NCBI GenBank assembly: GCA_016839545.1
Contig: JAEOUB010000530.1
Location: 1 to 6,480, forward strand
DNA length: 6,480 nucleotides
Direction: 5' to 3'
Source of the DNA: Candidatus Kariarchaeota archaeon
GTDB lineage: Archaea > Asgardarchaeota > Heimdallarchaeia > Heimdallarchaeales > Kariarchaeaceae
Positions 1 to 5,912 of this stretch are shown one piece after another. Both the position numbers and the translations under genes were made by a program. Under the pieces are notes generated by a model. It made no database searches and was not told the DNA's origin. It saw only the letters and a list, made by a program, of their open reading frames with translations. Every line of letters starts with the position of its first letter. The first letter of the stretch is position 1.

Positions 1-786
1 GAGCCCATCCTCATCTATATCAGCGATCGTGGGATGGGTGAAATACACGAGCAATTCTTGTTTATCATTGAGACCATCGGCATCAATGTCTGCTTCTGTA
101 GCCATGGAATCGTAGACAAATAATTCATCATAGTCAGAGAGACCATCATAATCTGCATCATACATCACAGGGTTGGTCTGGTTAGCCTGTGCCAGGAGGG
201 CAAGACGAATTTCAATTCCATCAACAAGACCATCTTCATCTGTGTCAGGGTTGAGAGGATCAGTTTTCCGTAGCTCTGAACTCCCATTGGCAAAGGTGAA
301 CACAAATTCTGTCAGAAATTCTTGACCGTCAAGTGCACCATCATTGTCCATATCGGGATCCCAAGGGTCAAGATCATTGTCAATTTCAATCGGATCGTCA
401 AGACCATCAAAATCAGAATCAGCCTCTGAACCATTGGTATAGGTCAAGAATACTTCAGTAAAATCATCGAGTCCATCCCCATCGGTATCATTGTTATTGA
501 CATCGAGACCCAATTGAAACTCGTCATAACTGTTGATACCATCATTATCAAGGTCGACATTTGCATCACCGACCCTGGGATTTAGACCGTAAAGTAATTC
601 GAGATCATCATTGATACAATCACCATCAGTATCAACAAGTAAGGGGTCTGAAGTGAACCCAAACTCGTTGATACCATATACTTCTCCTCCATCTGAAATC
701 CCATCCCCATCTGTATCGGATAGATTGGGATTGGATCCGTAGCCATTGGTTTCCCTGTAATCAGCCAGTCCATCCAGATCAGAATC
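1..786 (-). repeat. Array of at least eleven DxDxDGxxD calcium-binding repeats within the CDS
   Basis: Repeats begin at residues 648, 671, 699, 725, 747, 770, 792, 828, 857, 880 and 903 of the encoded protein; examples are DTDGDGISDGGE, DSDFDGLDDPIE and DADYDGLSDYDE. The spacing is mostly 22-29 residues with one 36-residue interval, and the last copy is cut by the window edge. In this family the acidic side chains coordinate calcium and make a rigid stalk; that role is inferred here. The third copy (DTDGDCIND) has Cys where the loop Gly is expected. Confidence 0.85.
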
Positions 787-2727
787 AAGTATCTCGAATT
801 TCTGAACTGATTGCCCATAGAGATCCTCATAGCCGACGTAAACATTGGCATCTGCATCTATGACAATTGGAAATGTCCCGGTGGCAGCACCTTGCATGAC
901 ATCAGTACCAACGGAATCATCCCCATGAAGAAGTGAGAGAAATGTCACTCTTCTTGAGCTGTTGATTACACCAAAGAAGGCAGTGGTGAAGCCATCAATA
1001 TTGTCAGATCCCTTGGCCGAGGTGGCATTCCTAGCCAACGGTCCCGTTACTTCGGGAATATAACCCGTTTCCTCGAATTGGGTGAGATTAGTATCTGAGA
1101 AGCCATGGTTCATGATACCGGTGAAATAGATGGCATTATTGACTACTTCAATGTTGGTGATTGCATTTGCAGAAGCATAGATACCTGACTTGTATACAGG
1201 AAACCTGTGGGAATAGGTTACCTCGTAATTGCTGGTATCAATAGAGAGAACATACCCTGTGTGAGGCTCATGGGCACCTGATTCACCACCTGAGTATGCG
1301 AAATAGCTGTTGGGATACTCATCCTCATGAGGGCTGACATATGGAAAATGTGACTCGCTAAGAAATACCTCTCCAGATACAAAGAGTGTGTTGTTGCCAT
1401 AGAATTCAAGATCGTGGACTGCATCGTATTGACTATTGCTGCCGTACAACCCACCAAGGTGGGTGGCAGTGTGAAGACTTCCATTGGCCTCGAATGTGGC
1501 AATGAAACCATCGCGATAGTCAGCAATTGTTCTGGGGTAGATGCTGGTGGCCTCGTTGAGGTTGACAAGATCATAGATATTGTTGGGATAGAAGAGATTG
1601 GTGGGGACAGCTGCGTTTCCACTACCCTCGGTGAATCCGCCGATATATATCTTACCAAAGGGATCGATGGTAAGAGCTCCCACTCGCTGCATTGAATTTC
1701 CTAGACCTGAGTAGAGCCTCGACCAGTTAACCGTCAAATCAGGGTTGATGCTCATGAGGAATCCTTCCTGGTTGATAGTGGTGAGGTTGTTTGCAATCAC
1801 CTCGGTGAGAACGTTAGAGACGCTCCATGTGGGATCTGTGGTACCGGGATAGGTCTGCAGTGGAAAGCCGATGCCCAGAGATTGATTCATCGAAGTTGTG
1901 GATCCCGTGATAATAATATTCCCGGAAGGATGGATTTCCATGGTGTCGGAGATGGCATATCGTCGTGTATCGTCAACGCGTCCCCTGGCAGTATTGGTGT
2001 GCATACCGAGGATTTCTAGCCCAAAGCTACCGATGGTGGCATTGGAAATCTGATCATAGCTTGTAGCATTTAGTTTCAACAAATAGATATCTGCATCAGG
2101 ATTGCCACCAAAATAATCGGATGGAAAATAGCCATTTGTGATAACAGAACCGTTGTTTCCAAGGATTGCGAGAGAGCCATCATCCAAAAATTCCATATTG
2201 TAGAAGAGGATATTACCACCAGGGCTCTCCAGCATTGTAGCGTAATTGATCTGATGGGTTACAGGATCCATCTCTACTAGAAATCCAACATGTGTGGCGG
2301 TGGTTGCAGTGGTGGTCAATTCATTTCCCGTGGTGGTGAAGAGCTGGTTCAAGTAGGTCTGGTTGACATTTGTGTTGTCATAGCCCCCAAGAATGAGCAA
2401 ATTATCATCAGAGGTTAGTTTTATGTCTGCAGTATAGGAGTACACACCAGATCCAAGAATACTGGTGAGATTATTGGAGAGAAAGTGTTGAGTATAAGCC
2501 TCTTGATAGGCATTGAATTCTCCTTCCTCAAAGAAATCAGAGTAGTCCTGCTGAGCCTGTGCATTCACTGTGATAGAAGGGGAAAGAGATGCAGCAGTTG
2601 TCTGGAGTGAGAGAGTGGGATGATGTATCTCTCTAGTTTCTACATTTTCTGATACTATCCCTGGAATTGAGGGGGTGACTATAGATGTCATGCAGAGTAG
2701 CAAGAAAACTAGAAACAGTTTATTCAC
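1..2727 (-). CDS. Secreted beta-propeller / calcium-binding-repeat protein (3' end outside window)
   Basis: The frame is open for 909 codons from a GTG at 2727 to the window edge, so the C-terminus is missing. Residues 1-20 (MNKLFLVFLLLCMTSIVTPS) form a typical signal peptide, so the protein is probably exported. Between residues about 100 and 635, seven segments of similar pattern start near residues 100, 178, 263, 351, 436, 523 and 619. Each has a hydrophobic strand, a polar turn, then a strand ending in Gly, as in ALTIDPFGKIYIGGFTE and MEIHPSGNIIITGSTT. The 78-96 residue period suggests a seven-bladed propeller similar to SBBP-repeat proteins. From residue 648 onward, at least eleven DxDxDG repeats resemble thrombospondin type 3 or EF-hand-like calcium loops. 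A dozen or so Asn-X-Ser/Thr sequons fit a glycosylated surface protein. GTG is chosen because no ATG or TTG lies between it and the upstream stop at 2815-2817, and because of the TATA spacing. A ligand or enzymatic role is not visible. Confidence 0.9.
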   Translation of the reverse strand, partial: MNKLFLVFLLLCMTSIVTPSIPGIVSENVETREIHHPTLSLQTTAASLSPSITVNAQAQQDYSDFFEEGEFNAYQEAYTQHFLSNNLTSILGSGVYSYTADIKLTSDDNLLILGGYDNTNVNQTYLNQLFTTTGNELTTTATTATHVGFLVEMDPVTHQINYATMLESPGGNILFYNMEFLDDGSLAILGNNGSVITNGYFPSDYFGGNPDADIYLLKLNATSYDQISNATIGSFGLEILGMHTNTARGRVDDTRRYAISDTMEIHPSGNIIITGSTTSMNQSLGIGFPLQTYPGTTDPTWSVSNVLTEVIANNLTTINQEGFLMSINPDLTVNWSRLYSGLGNSMQRVGALTIDPFGKIYIGGFTEGSGNAAVPTNLFYPNNIYDLVNLNEATSIYPRTIADYRDGFIATFEANGSLHTATHLGGLYGSNSQYDAVHDLEFYGNNTLFVSGEVFLSESHFPYVSPHEDEYPNSYFAYSGGESGAHEPHTGYVLSIDTSNYEVTYSHRFPVYKSGIYASANAITNIEVVNNAIYFTGIMNHGFSDTNLTQFEETGYIPEVTGPLARNATSAKGSDNIDGFTTAFFGVINSSRRVTFLSLLHGDDSVGTDVMQGAATGTFPIVIDADANVYVGYEDLYGQSVQKFEILDSDLDGLADYRETNGYGSNPNLSDTDGDGISDGGEVYGINEFGFTSDPLLVDTDGDCINDDLELLYGLNPRVGDANVDLDNDGINSYDEFQLGLDVNNNDTDGDGLDDFTEVFLTYTNGSEADSDFDGLDDPIEIDNDLDPWDPDMDNDGALDGQEFLTEFVFTFANGSSELRKTDPLNPDTDEDGLVDGIEIRLALLAQANQTNPVMYDADYDGLSDYDELFVYDSMATEADIDADGLNDKQELLVYFTHPTIADIDEDGL

Positions 2728-2747
2728 ACGGGCAGGATGAGAAGACG

Positions 2748-2755
2748 TATATAAA
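2748..2755 (-). promoter_or_regulatory. TATA box (TTTATATA) for the secreted propeller gene
   Basis: On the minus strand TTTATATA is preceded by a purine-rich stretch (AGAAATAG) that could serve as the TFB recognition element. The box centre is 24.5 bases from the GTG at 2727, so transcription would begin at or next to the start codon, giving a leaderless mRNA. No Shine-Dalgarno sequence is present, which agrees. Confidence 0.7.
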
Positions 2756-2843
2756 CTATTTCTGACAATGTAGTTGGAAATATTCTGTTTTCGTATTATC
2801 GAATAAATGCAAAATTAATCAGTTGTGAGTTGTGTTGGTGGAG

Positions 2844-3107
2844 TTAAGCCCGTATCCGTGCCAGGTACATCCTCTGTGAGTACTCTATTGCCGCCAGTAG
2901 ATTCTCCCGCTGGTAGCGATCATGCAGCTCAATCATGAGATAGGGAGGCCGCGGGAAATCTCGATGGATGGTTATGGGAAATTGTGTGCTCCACTGGTCC
3001 AGTTCTCGCTCTGAGATGGTCTGAGATAGCAGCTGGATCTTGACACTGTTTCTTGAGAGCCGTGGTCTGGACTCGAGGTAGTCGCTGGTGAGGGTGCTCG
3101 TGCTCAT
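2844..3107 (-). CDS. Hypothetical small protein, 87 residues
   Basis: I do not recognise this protein. The 87-residue product (starting MSTSTLTSDYLESRPRLSRN, ending YLARIRA) has no signal peptide or membrane segment and looks like a small soluble mixed alpha/beta protein. Its C-terminal part, with ELHDRYQRENLLAAIEYSQR, is probably helical. The ATG at 3107 is preferred for two reasons. TATATA at 3130-3135 is centred 25.5 bases upstream, suiting a leaderless start, and by my hand count about two thirds of third codon positions are G or C from here on, against under half in the upstream part of the frame. The frame stays open upstream to a stop near 3363, and a GTG at 3248 would give 134 residues, so the longer form cannot be excluded. 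The gene lies between the operon terminator and the secreted-protein gene, all on the same strand, but has its own promoter. Confidence 0.5.
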   Translation of the reverse strand: MSTSTLTSDYLESRPRLSRNSVKIQLLSQTISERELDQWSTQFPITIHRDFPRPPYLMIELHDRYQRENLLAAIEYSQRMYLARIRA

Positions 3108-3129
3108 GACTAGTTGTATGCAATTGGGG

Positions 3130-3135
3130 TATATA
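3130..3135 (-). promoter_or_regulatory. TATA box for the small gene ending at 2844
   Basis: TATATA within CCTATATACC is centred 25.5 bases from the ATG at 3107, matching the spacing of the other leaderless genes here. It lies inside the longer open frame that starts at 3248, so only one of the two starts would make it a conventional promoter. Confidence 0.5.
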
Positions 3136-3400
3136 GGCACGATCAGGAGAGAGTGGGTCGAAACTACCCGGGAAGGTTGACTGAAACTAACCCGATAATC
3201 GTCCAGATCGCCTCCATATTTTCCCCCGGTAGAATTCCCAGGTTTCACTACCGGAAGGATTGCATTTCTGAGAAGACGTAATAATAAAGATAGAATACCC
3301 CATGTCCCAATATTCTCGTGATTTGTGACGACTGTGGGGTCGATGCCGATAGGTGATAGAGATTACGATTCAGACGATTTTCGTTTTCGAGAGTATGGTG
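3136..3400. other. Largely non-coding stretch between small gene and operon terminator
   Basis: Apart from the possible upstream promoter at 3269-3288 and the open minus-strand frame that could extend the small gene to 3248, I see no gene, RNA or repeat here. The part at 3300-3400 has no convincing start codon on either strand. Confidence 0.4.
3269..3288 (-). promoter_or_regulatory. Possible upstream TATA box with a shared 12-bp downstream motif
   Basis: On the minus strand TTTATTAT (3281-3288) is followed directly by TACGTCTTCTCA (3269-3280). The same 12 bases overlap and follow the TATA box of the secreted-protein gene (2738-2749). A transcript from here would start near 3260, about 12 bases before the alternative GTG at 3248. 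A weak call: a 12-base match somewhere in a window this size is expected by chance, and only its position beside both TATA boxes makes it notable. Confidence 0.3.
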
Positions 3401-3439
3401 AAAATTAACCCCTCCAGAACAGAAACGACCTGGAGGGGT
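3401..3439 (-). terminator. Stem-loop plus T-rich tail terminating the three-gene operon
   Basis: Perfect 10-bp arms ACCCCTCCAG (3408-3417) and CTGGAGGGGT (3430-3439) flank a 12-base loop. Read on the minus strand, the stem is followed by TTAATTTT, the T-rich tract expected of intrinsic termination. There is no T tract on the plus-strand side. It begins about 50 bases past the stop codon of the 380-residue gene. Confidence 0.7.
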
Positions 3440-3489
3440 CAGAGCAACGATTGAGGCTTTGTTCAGTATCCAAATGTTTTGTACTAACG

Positions 3490-4632
3490 CTAAAAATCGA
3501 CATCAATGTCGTGAGCATCTGAGAAGTCAGTATCGACATCATCATCGTCTGAGAAGCTGCCTGTCCACGTGAATTCCTTCTTGAATTCTTTCTTCAGGTC
3601 TTTCTGAACACCTTTCATAGCCCTGCGGATCTCATCACCAACGCCTTGCATGGACTCACGGAAGTCCTCTGCCCATTCATGCATATCAGACTCAAATTCC
3701 TCTCCATCAAAATCGAAATCAAAATCACCGTCAAAGACATCGTCAAAATCGAAGTTGAAATTAAACTTGCCCTCGCCAAAATTCATCTTACCAAGCTTTT
3801 TCATGGCCTTATTGATCTTCTTGTTCACTTTGCGTGTGATCTCATCACCCATATTTCCAAAGTTTGCAAAATTTCCAAAATTAGCTCCCATGGAACCCAT
3901 GGAACCCATGGATGCCATTCCTGCCAGTCCGGCCATCATAGGGCCAATTCCTTTGAGAGTGCCCTCAAGTGATTTGGTGACATTCCTGACAATCTCCTCG
4001 GGATTGAAGTCCTTGCCATCAATCACAATGCCACCAGGACCAACGGAGATAGATTTGTCTCCCATGATGTTGACACCACGGTCACTGTCAACCATGATCA
4101 ATTTGTCATACTCATCATCCTTACCTCGTTTGAGAACATAGACGCCTTCCTTGGCAACACGGATAGAGGCATCATCTGCCTGCACGAAAACCAGGTTTGA
4201 ACGAGGGCTGATAATTAGCAGTCCCTTCTCACCCTCTGTAAATTCCTCGATGTTGACGTTACCCTTCATGGTTTCCTCACCATCGGTCAGCATGGTCTCC
4301 AGAAGTTGCTGTGCCTCTGCTGTGTCAAGATCCATCAGTGTCTCGGGCACAAGCTCTGTCAGGTAGGAGTCGTAGTCGAGGACAAGTGCGGCCTCAACTG
4401 CATCTTCCGTACTTTCTCCCCTGGCCCCATCTTTGGTATGTGCCATAAAATCTGCAAGCAGTGTAAAGGAATTGGGAACCAGCCATCCAAGACGGCGGGG
4501 TTCTTCGCCTCCACTCACAACCTCAAAGAACTGTGTGGCGTCAAGCATGAGCTTGATATTCTCGTGGCTGAACTCCTGTGAGGAGATGAAGCCTTTTCCT
4601 GATAATTGTATGTCTTCTATGTTGAATTTCAT
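3490..4632 (-). CDS. Acidic low-complexity protein, 380 residues, third gene of the operon
   Basis: I do not recognise the family. There is no signal peptide or membrane helix, so it is probably cytoplasmic. Residues 1-120 look mixed alpha/beta (MKFNIEDIQLSGKGF...). Residues 124-210 look strand-rich (GLLIISPRSNLVFVQ, GGIVIDGKDF). Residues 229-262 are rich in Gly, Met, Asn and Phe (MASMGSMGSMGANFGNF). Residues 263-282 are basic and helical (DEITRKVNKKINKAMKKLGK). Residues 289-313 alternate Phe with Asp or Asn (KFNFNFDFDDVFDGDFDFDF). Residues 315-352 form a charged helix, and the last 20 residues are very acidic. The start is ATG 4632: AGGTGAT lies 4 bases upstream, and the GTG at 4641, which would add three residues, lies inside that Shine-Dalgarno sequence. 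It follows the regulator gene after 70 bases and precedes the terminator, so it is probably co-regulated. Phe-Asp and Gly-Met segments suggest self-association, which is inference only. Confidence 0.85.
   Translation of the reverse strand: MKFNIEDIQLSGKGFISSQEFSHENIKLMLDATQFFEVVSGGEEPRRLGWLVPNSFTLLADFMAHTKDGARGESTEDAVEAALVLDYDSYLTELVPETLMDLDTAEAQQLLETMLTDGEETMKGNVNIEEFTEGEKGLLIISPRSNLVFVQADDASIRVAKEGVYVLKRGKDDEYDKLIMVDSDRGVNIMGDKSISVGPGGIVIDGKDFNPEEIVRNVTKSLEGTLKGIGPMMAGLAGMASMGSMGSMGANFGNFANFGNMGDEITRKVNKKINKAMKKLGKMNFGEGKFNFNFDFDDVFDGDFDFDFDGEEFESDMHEWAEDFRESMQGVGDEIRRAMKGVQKDLKKEFKKEFTWTGSFSDDDDVDTDFSDAHDIDVDF
3888..3914 (-). repeat. 9-bp tandem repeat encoding Gly-Ser-Met units
   Basis: On the plus strand CCCATGGAA occurs at 3888-3896 and 3897-3905, followed by the near-copy CCCATGGAT at 3906-3914. 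The unit is a multiple of three, so copy-number change lengthens the Met-Gly-Ser segment without breaking the frame. Confidence 0.8.
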
Positions 4633-4636
4633 TGTA

Positions 4637-4643
4637 ATCACCT
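4637..4643 (-). promoter_or_regulatory. Shine-Dalgarno site deciding the start at 4632
   Basis: AGGTGAT on the minus strand, four bases before ATG 4632, is a strong match to the archaeal 16S rRNA 3' end complement (GGAGGTGATC). It contains the in-frame GTG at 4641, which therefore cannot readily be the start. Confidence 0.75.
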
Positions 4644-4660
4644 AATTCTCCGTTAAAATT

Positions 4661-4705
4661 TGATCCAGTTTGACACGAGTTAATACCTCGCAGGCGGTTG
4701 GATCA
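4661..4705 (-). other. Potential nested stem-loop in the gap between regulator and 380-residue gene
   Basis: Outer arms TGATCCA (4661-4667) and TGGATCA (4699-4705) are exact inverted complements, and an inner stem CGAG (4676-4679) / CTCG (4687-4690) closes a 7-base loop. The outer arm includes the regulator's TGA stop codon. No T tract follows, so it is not an obvious terminator. It could be a processing or translation-control element. Confidence 0.4.
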
Positions 4706-5590
4706 GCCCTCCTCCTCTTCATTTTGACTGACGGCATCTGCATCGGATGCGATGTCATTGTTAATCTCATCGTCGAGCTCGGCATCAACCACCACTGGCT
4801 CATCGCCATCAAACTCGACATCGATCTCACGTTCCTGGGCATCCTCCTCACTGGTGAAGATAAAGCGTCGGAATAACATCTCGGCCAATTTAACAGCTTC
4901 GACGCCCAATTGTGTGATCAGGTATCGGCCTCTGGCACGTTCCTGGACGATAAATTTCGCCTCAAGTAGTGCATCCATATGGTGTTTGAATGTGCCGCCC
5001 TTGATCTCAGTGGATTCAGAGAGATCCTGCTGGTACATGGGTCCTTTCTCAAGGAATTTGAGTAACTTGAGTTTCTTCTCATCTGAGAGAGCTCCGGCAA
5101 GCATGGGAGCAATGTTGTAGAATTTCTCCAGCTCCTCCTCAGAGAGTGACTGGAAGCGGATGACACGGGCGCTCTCACGCATAGCACGTTTTGCCTGGTG
5201 TTTTGCCTCTCTGGCAGCACGGCGAACTTCGTGCTCATTTTTCTTCAGCTCATGTTTGGCCTTGTCAAGATCATGAGCAATACCGGAGAGATCAAAGCTG
5301 AACCCCTTTGCCATTTGTGACATTGAGGATCGCAGGTTCTCTGCCACTCCTGCCATCACAGATCCAAGGTAGTCGTTGAGTGTATCATCGACATTGAATT
5401 TGAAATCGTCATCATCCATCTCAATCTTGAAGGTCTTGCTTTTTGACTTGCCAGACTTGCCAATGTTGATCTCTTCCTCATCGGTGTCAGATCGCATGGC
5501 GTCCATGTCCGCCTTCATTTTTTGCATTTCCTCCTTCATTCGCTTCATCTCCTCGGCGAAATCTTCACTGTTGCCATTATCGTTGCTCAT
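4703..5590 (-). CDS. ArsR-like winged-helix transcriptional regulator with coiled coil and acidic tail
   Basis: Residues about 153-243 form a winged helix-turn-helix of the ArsR type. A helix with SDEKKLKLLKFLEKGPMYQQ is followed by the DLSESTEIKGG turn, the probable recognition helix TFKHHMDALLEAKF (200-213) and the wing IVQERARGRYLITQLG. At 295 residues it is far longer than a typical ArsR protein of about 100. Residues 9-34 are a Met/Lys/Glu coiled coil (EEMKRMKEEMQKMKADMDAM). Residues 52-69 are acidic-aromatic, and residues 103-143 form a long, mostly basic helix (EVRRAAREAKHQAKRAMRES) that could contact DNA. Residues 245-295 are strongly acidic and end in EEEEG. No cysteine metal-binding pair of classical metal-sensing ArsR proteins is present, so metal sensing is unlikely. 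ATG 5590 is preceded by GGGGGA at 6 bases. It lies 18 bases after the 67-residue gene. It probably binds the palindromes at 5829-5870 and represses its own operon (inference). Confidence 0.85.
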   Translation of the reverse strand: MSNDNGNSEDFAEEMKRMKEEMQKMKADMDAMRSDTDEEEINIGKSGKSKSKTFKIEMDDDDFKFNVDDTLNDYLGSVMAGVAENLRSSMSQMAKGFSFDLSGIAHDLDKAKHELKKNEHEVRRAAREAKHQAKRAMRESARVIRFQSLSEEELEKFYNIAPMLAGALSDEKKLKLLKFLEKGPMYQQDLSESTEIKGGTFKHHMDALLEAKFIVQERARGRYLITQLGVEAVKLAEMLFRRFIFTSEEDAQEREIDVEFDGDEPVVVDAELDDEINNDIASDADAVSQNEEEEG

Positions 5591-5608
5591 AATAATTCCC
5601 CCAGGATA

Positions 5609-5812
5609 TCATACCACTTTCATCAGGGCGTAGATTGCTCCCCTTGTTCCGGAGAAGCGGTTCTCACGGATTTCATCAGACATTTCCTTGCGGAGTGCAG
5701 CCTCTATCTGTGAAAGCTTGCGATCCTGCTCAGAGTCTGTCGAGCTTGCGATGGTAGCTTTCAGGTTTGCAGATAGTTTGTTGATCCAGTTGTTTTGAAT
5801 TTCGGTAGCCAT
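5609..5812 (-). CDS. Small helical protein, 67 residues, first gene of the operon
   Basis: I do not recognise the family. The 67-residue product MATEIQNNWINKLSANLKAT...ALMKVV is predicted to be mostly helical and soluble, with a charged middle (DSEQDRKLSQIEAALRKEMS) and a conserved-looking C-terminal piece (RENRFSGTRGAIYALMKVV). ATG 5812 is preceded by AAGGAG about 10 bases upstream. The next gene, the winged-helix regulator, starts 18 bases after its stop, so the two are co-transcribed. Being the first gene of an apparently autoregulated operon, it may be a partner or modulator of the regulator, but nothing in the sequence shows this directly. Confidence 0.8.
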   Translation of the reverse strand: MATEIQNNWINKLSANLKATIASSTDSEQDRKLSQIEAALRKEMSDEIRENRFSGTRGAIYALMKVV

Positions 5813-5822
5813 TGTATTTTTT

Positions 5823-5828
5823 CTCCTT
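5823..5828 (-). promoter_or_regulatory. Shine-Dalgarno site of the 67-residue gene, touching operator 1
   Basis: AAGGAG on the minus strand lies 10 bases before ATG 5812 and directly abuts the palindrome at 5829-5843. A protein bound there would also border the ribosome site on the DNA template. Confidence 0.65.
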
Positions 5829-5843
5829 TGTAAGTTACTTACA
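5829..5843. promoter_or_regulatory. Operator 1: palindrome TGTAAGTTACTTACA
   Basis: Perfect 7-base inverted arms TGTAAGT / ACTTACA around one central base. It differs from operator 2 at a single position, and the centres are 27 bp apart. It lies downstream of the operon TATA box and immediately upstream of the first Shine-Dalgarno sequence. Confidence 0.8.
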
Positions 5844-5855
5844 GGTTTGTGTTGT

Positions 5856-5870
5856 TGTAAGTTTCTTACA
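5856..5870. promoter_or_regulatory. Operator 2: palindrome TGTAAGTTTCTTACA
   Basis: The palindrome extends to 8-base arms GTTGTAAG (5854-5861) / CTTACAAC (5865-5872) with a 3-base centre. With the operon TATA box centred near 5895, transcription would start around 5870, so this copy covers the start point, a position expected to block initiation. Confidence 0.8.
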
Positions 5871-5891
5871 ACTTTCTATAAGAGCAGGTGA

Positions 5892-5899
5892 TATATAAA
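5892..5899 (-). promoter_or_regulatory. TATA box (TTTATATA) of the three-gene operon
   Basis: TTTATATA on the minus strand lies 80 bases upstream of ATG 5812 and about 25 bases upstream of operator 2. The predicted transcript has a leader of some 57 bases carrying the Shine-Dalgarno site. CAGGTG (5885-5890) and CACCTG (5907-5912) form a 6-bp inverted repeat flanking the box, a possible additional regulator site. Confidence 0.7.
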
Positions 5900-5912
5900 G
5901 TTGTTGCACCTG

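Noticed and set aside
1..786. Regularly spaced repeats as a CRISPR array
   Set aside because: The repetition is at the protein level (DxDxDG) with divergent DNA and uneven spacing.
1218..1695. Overlapping open frames on both strands inside the secreted-protein gene
   Set aside because: They lie within a continuous 909-codon frame with a clear domain pattern and are chance openings.
2815..2843. T-rich stretch downstream of the small gene as a terminator
   Set aside because: TTAATTTT-like tract on the minus strand is suggestive, but there is no stem and the area is generally AT-rich.
3257..3265. ATG at 3265 (minus strand) near the predicted start of the upstream promoter, as a leader peptide
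   Set aside because: It encodes only five codons (MQSFR) before a stop; too short to support.
3650..4141. Long plus-strand open frame (163 codons) opposite the 380-residue gene
   Set aside because: Its Ser/Lys/Pro-rich product is the antisense shadow of Asp/Glu/Phe/Gly codons in the real gene.
4633..4641. GTG at 4641 as start of the 380-residue gene
   Set aside because: It lies within the Shine-Dalgarno sequence AGGTGAT that serves ATG 4632.
4642..4851. Minus-strand frame of 69 codons across the regulator's 3' end
   Set aside because: Met/Ser/Arg-rich shadow of the acidic tail in another frame; overlaps the regulator and ends in the Shine-Dalgarno region of the next gene.
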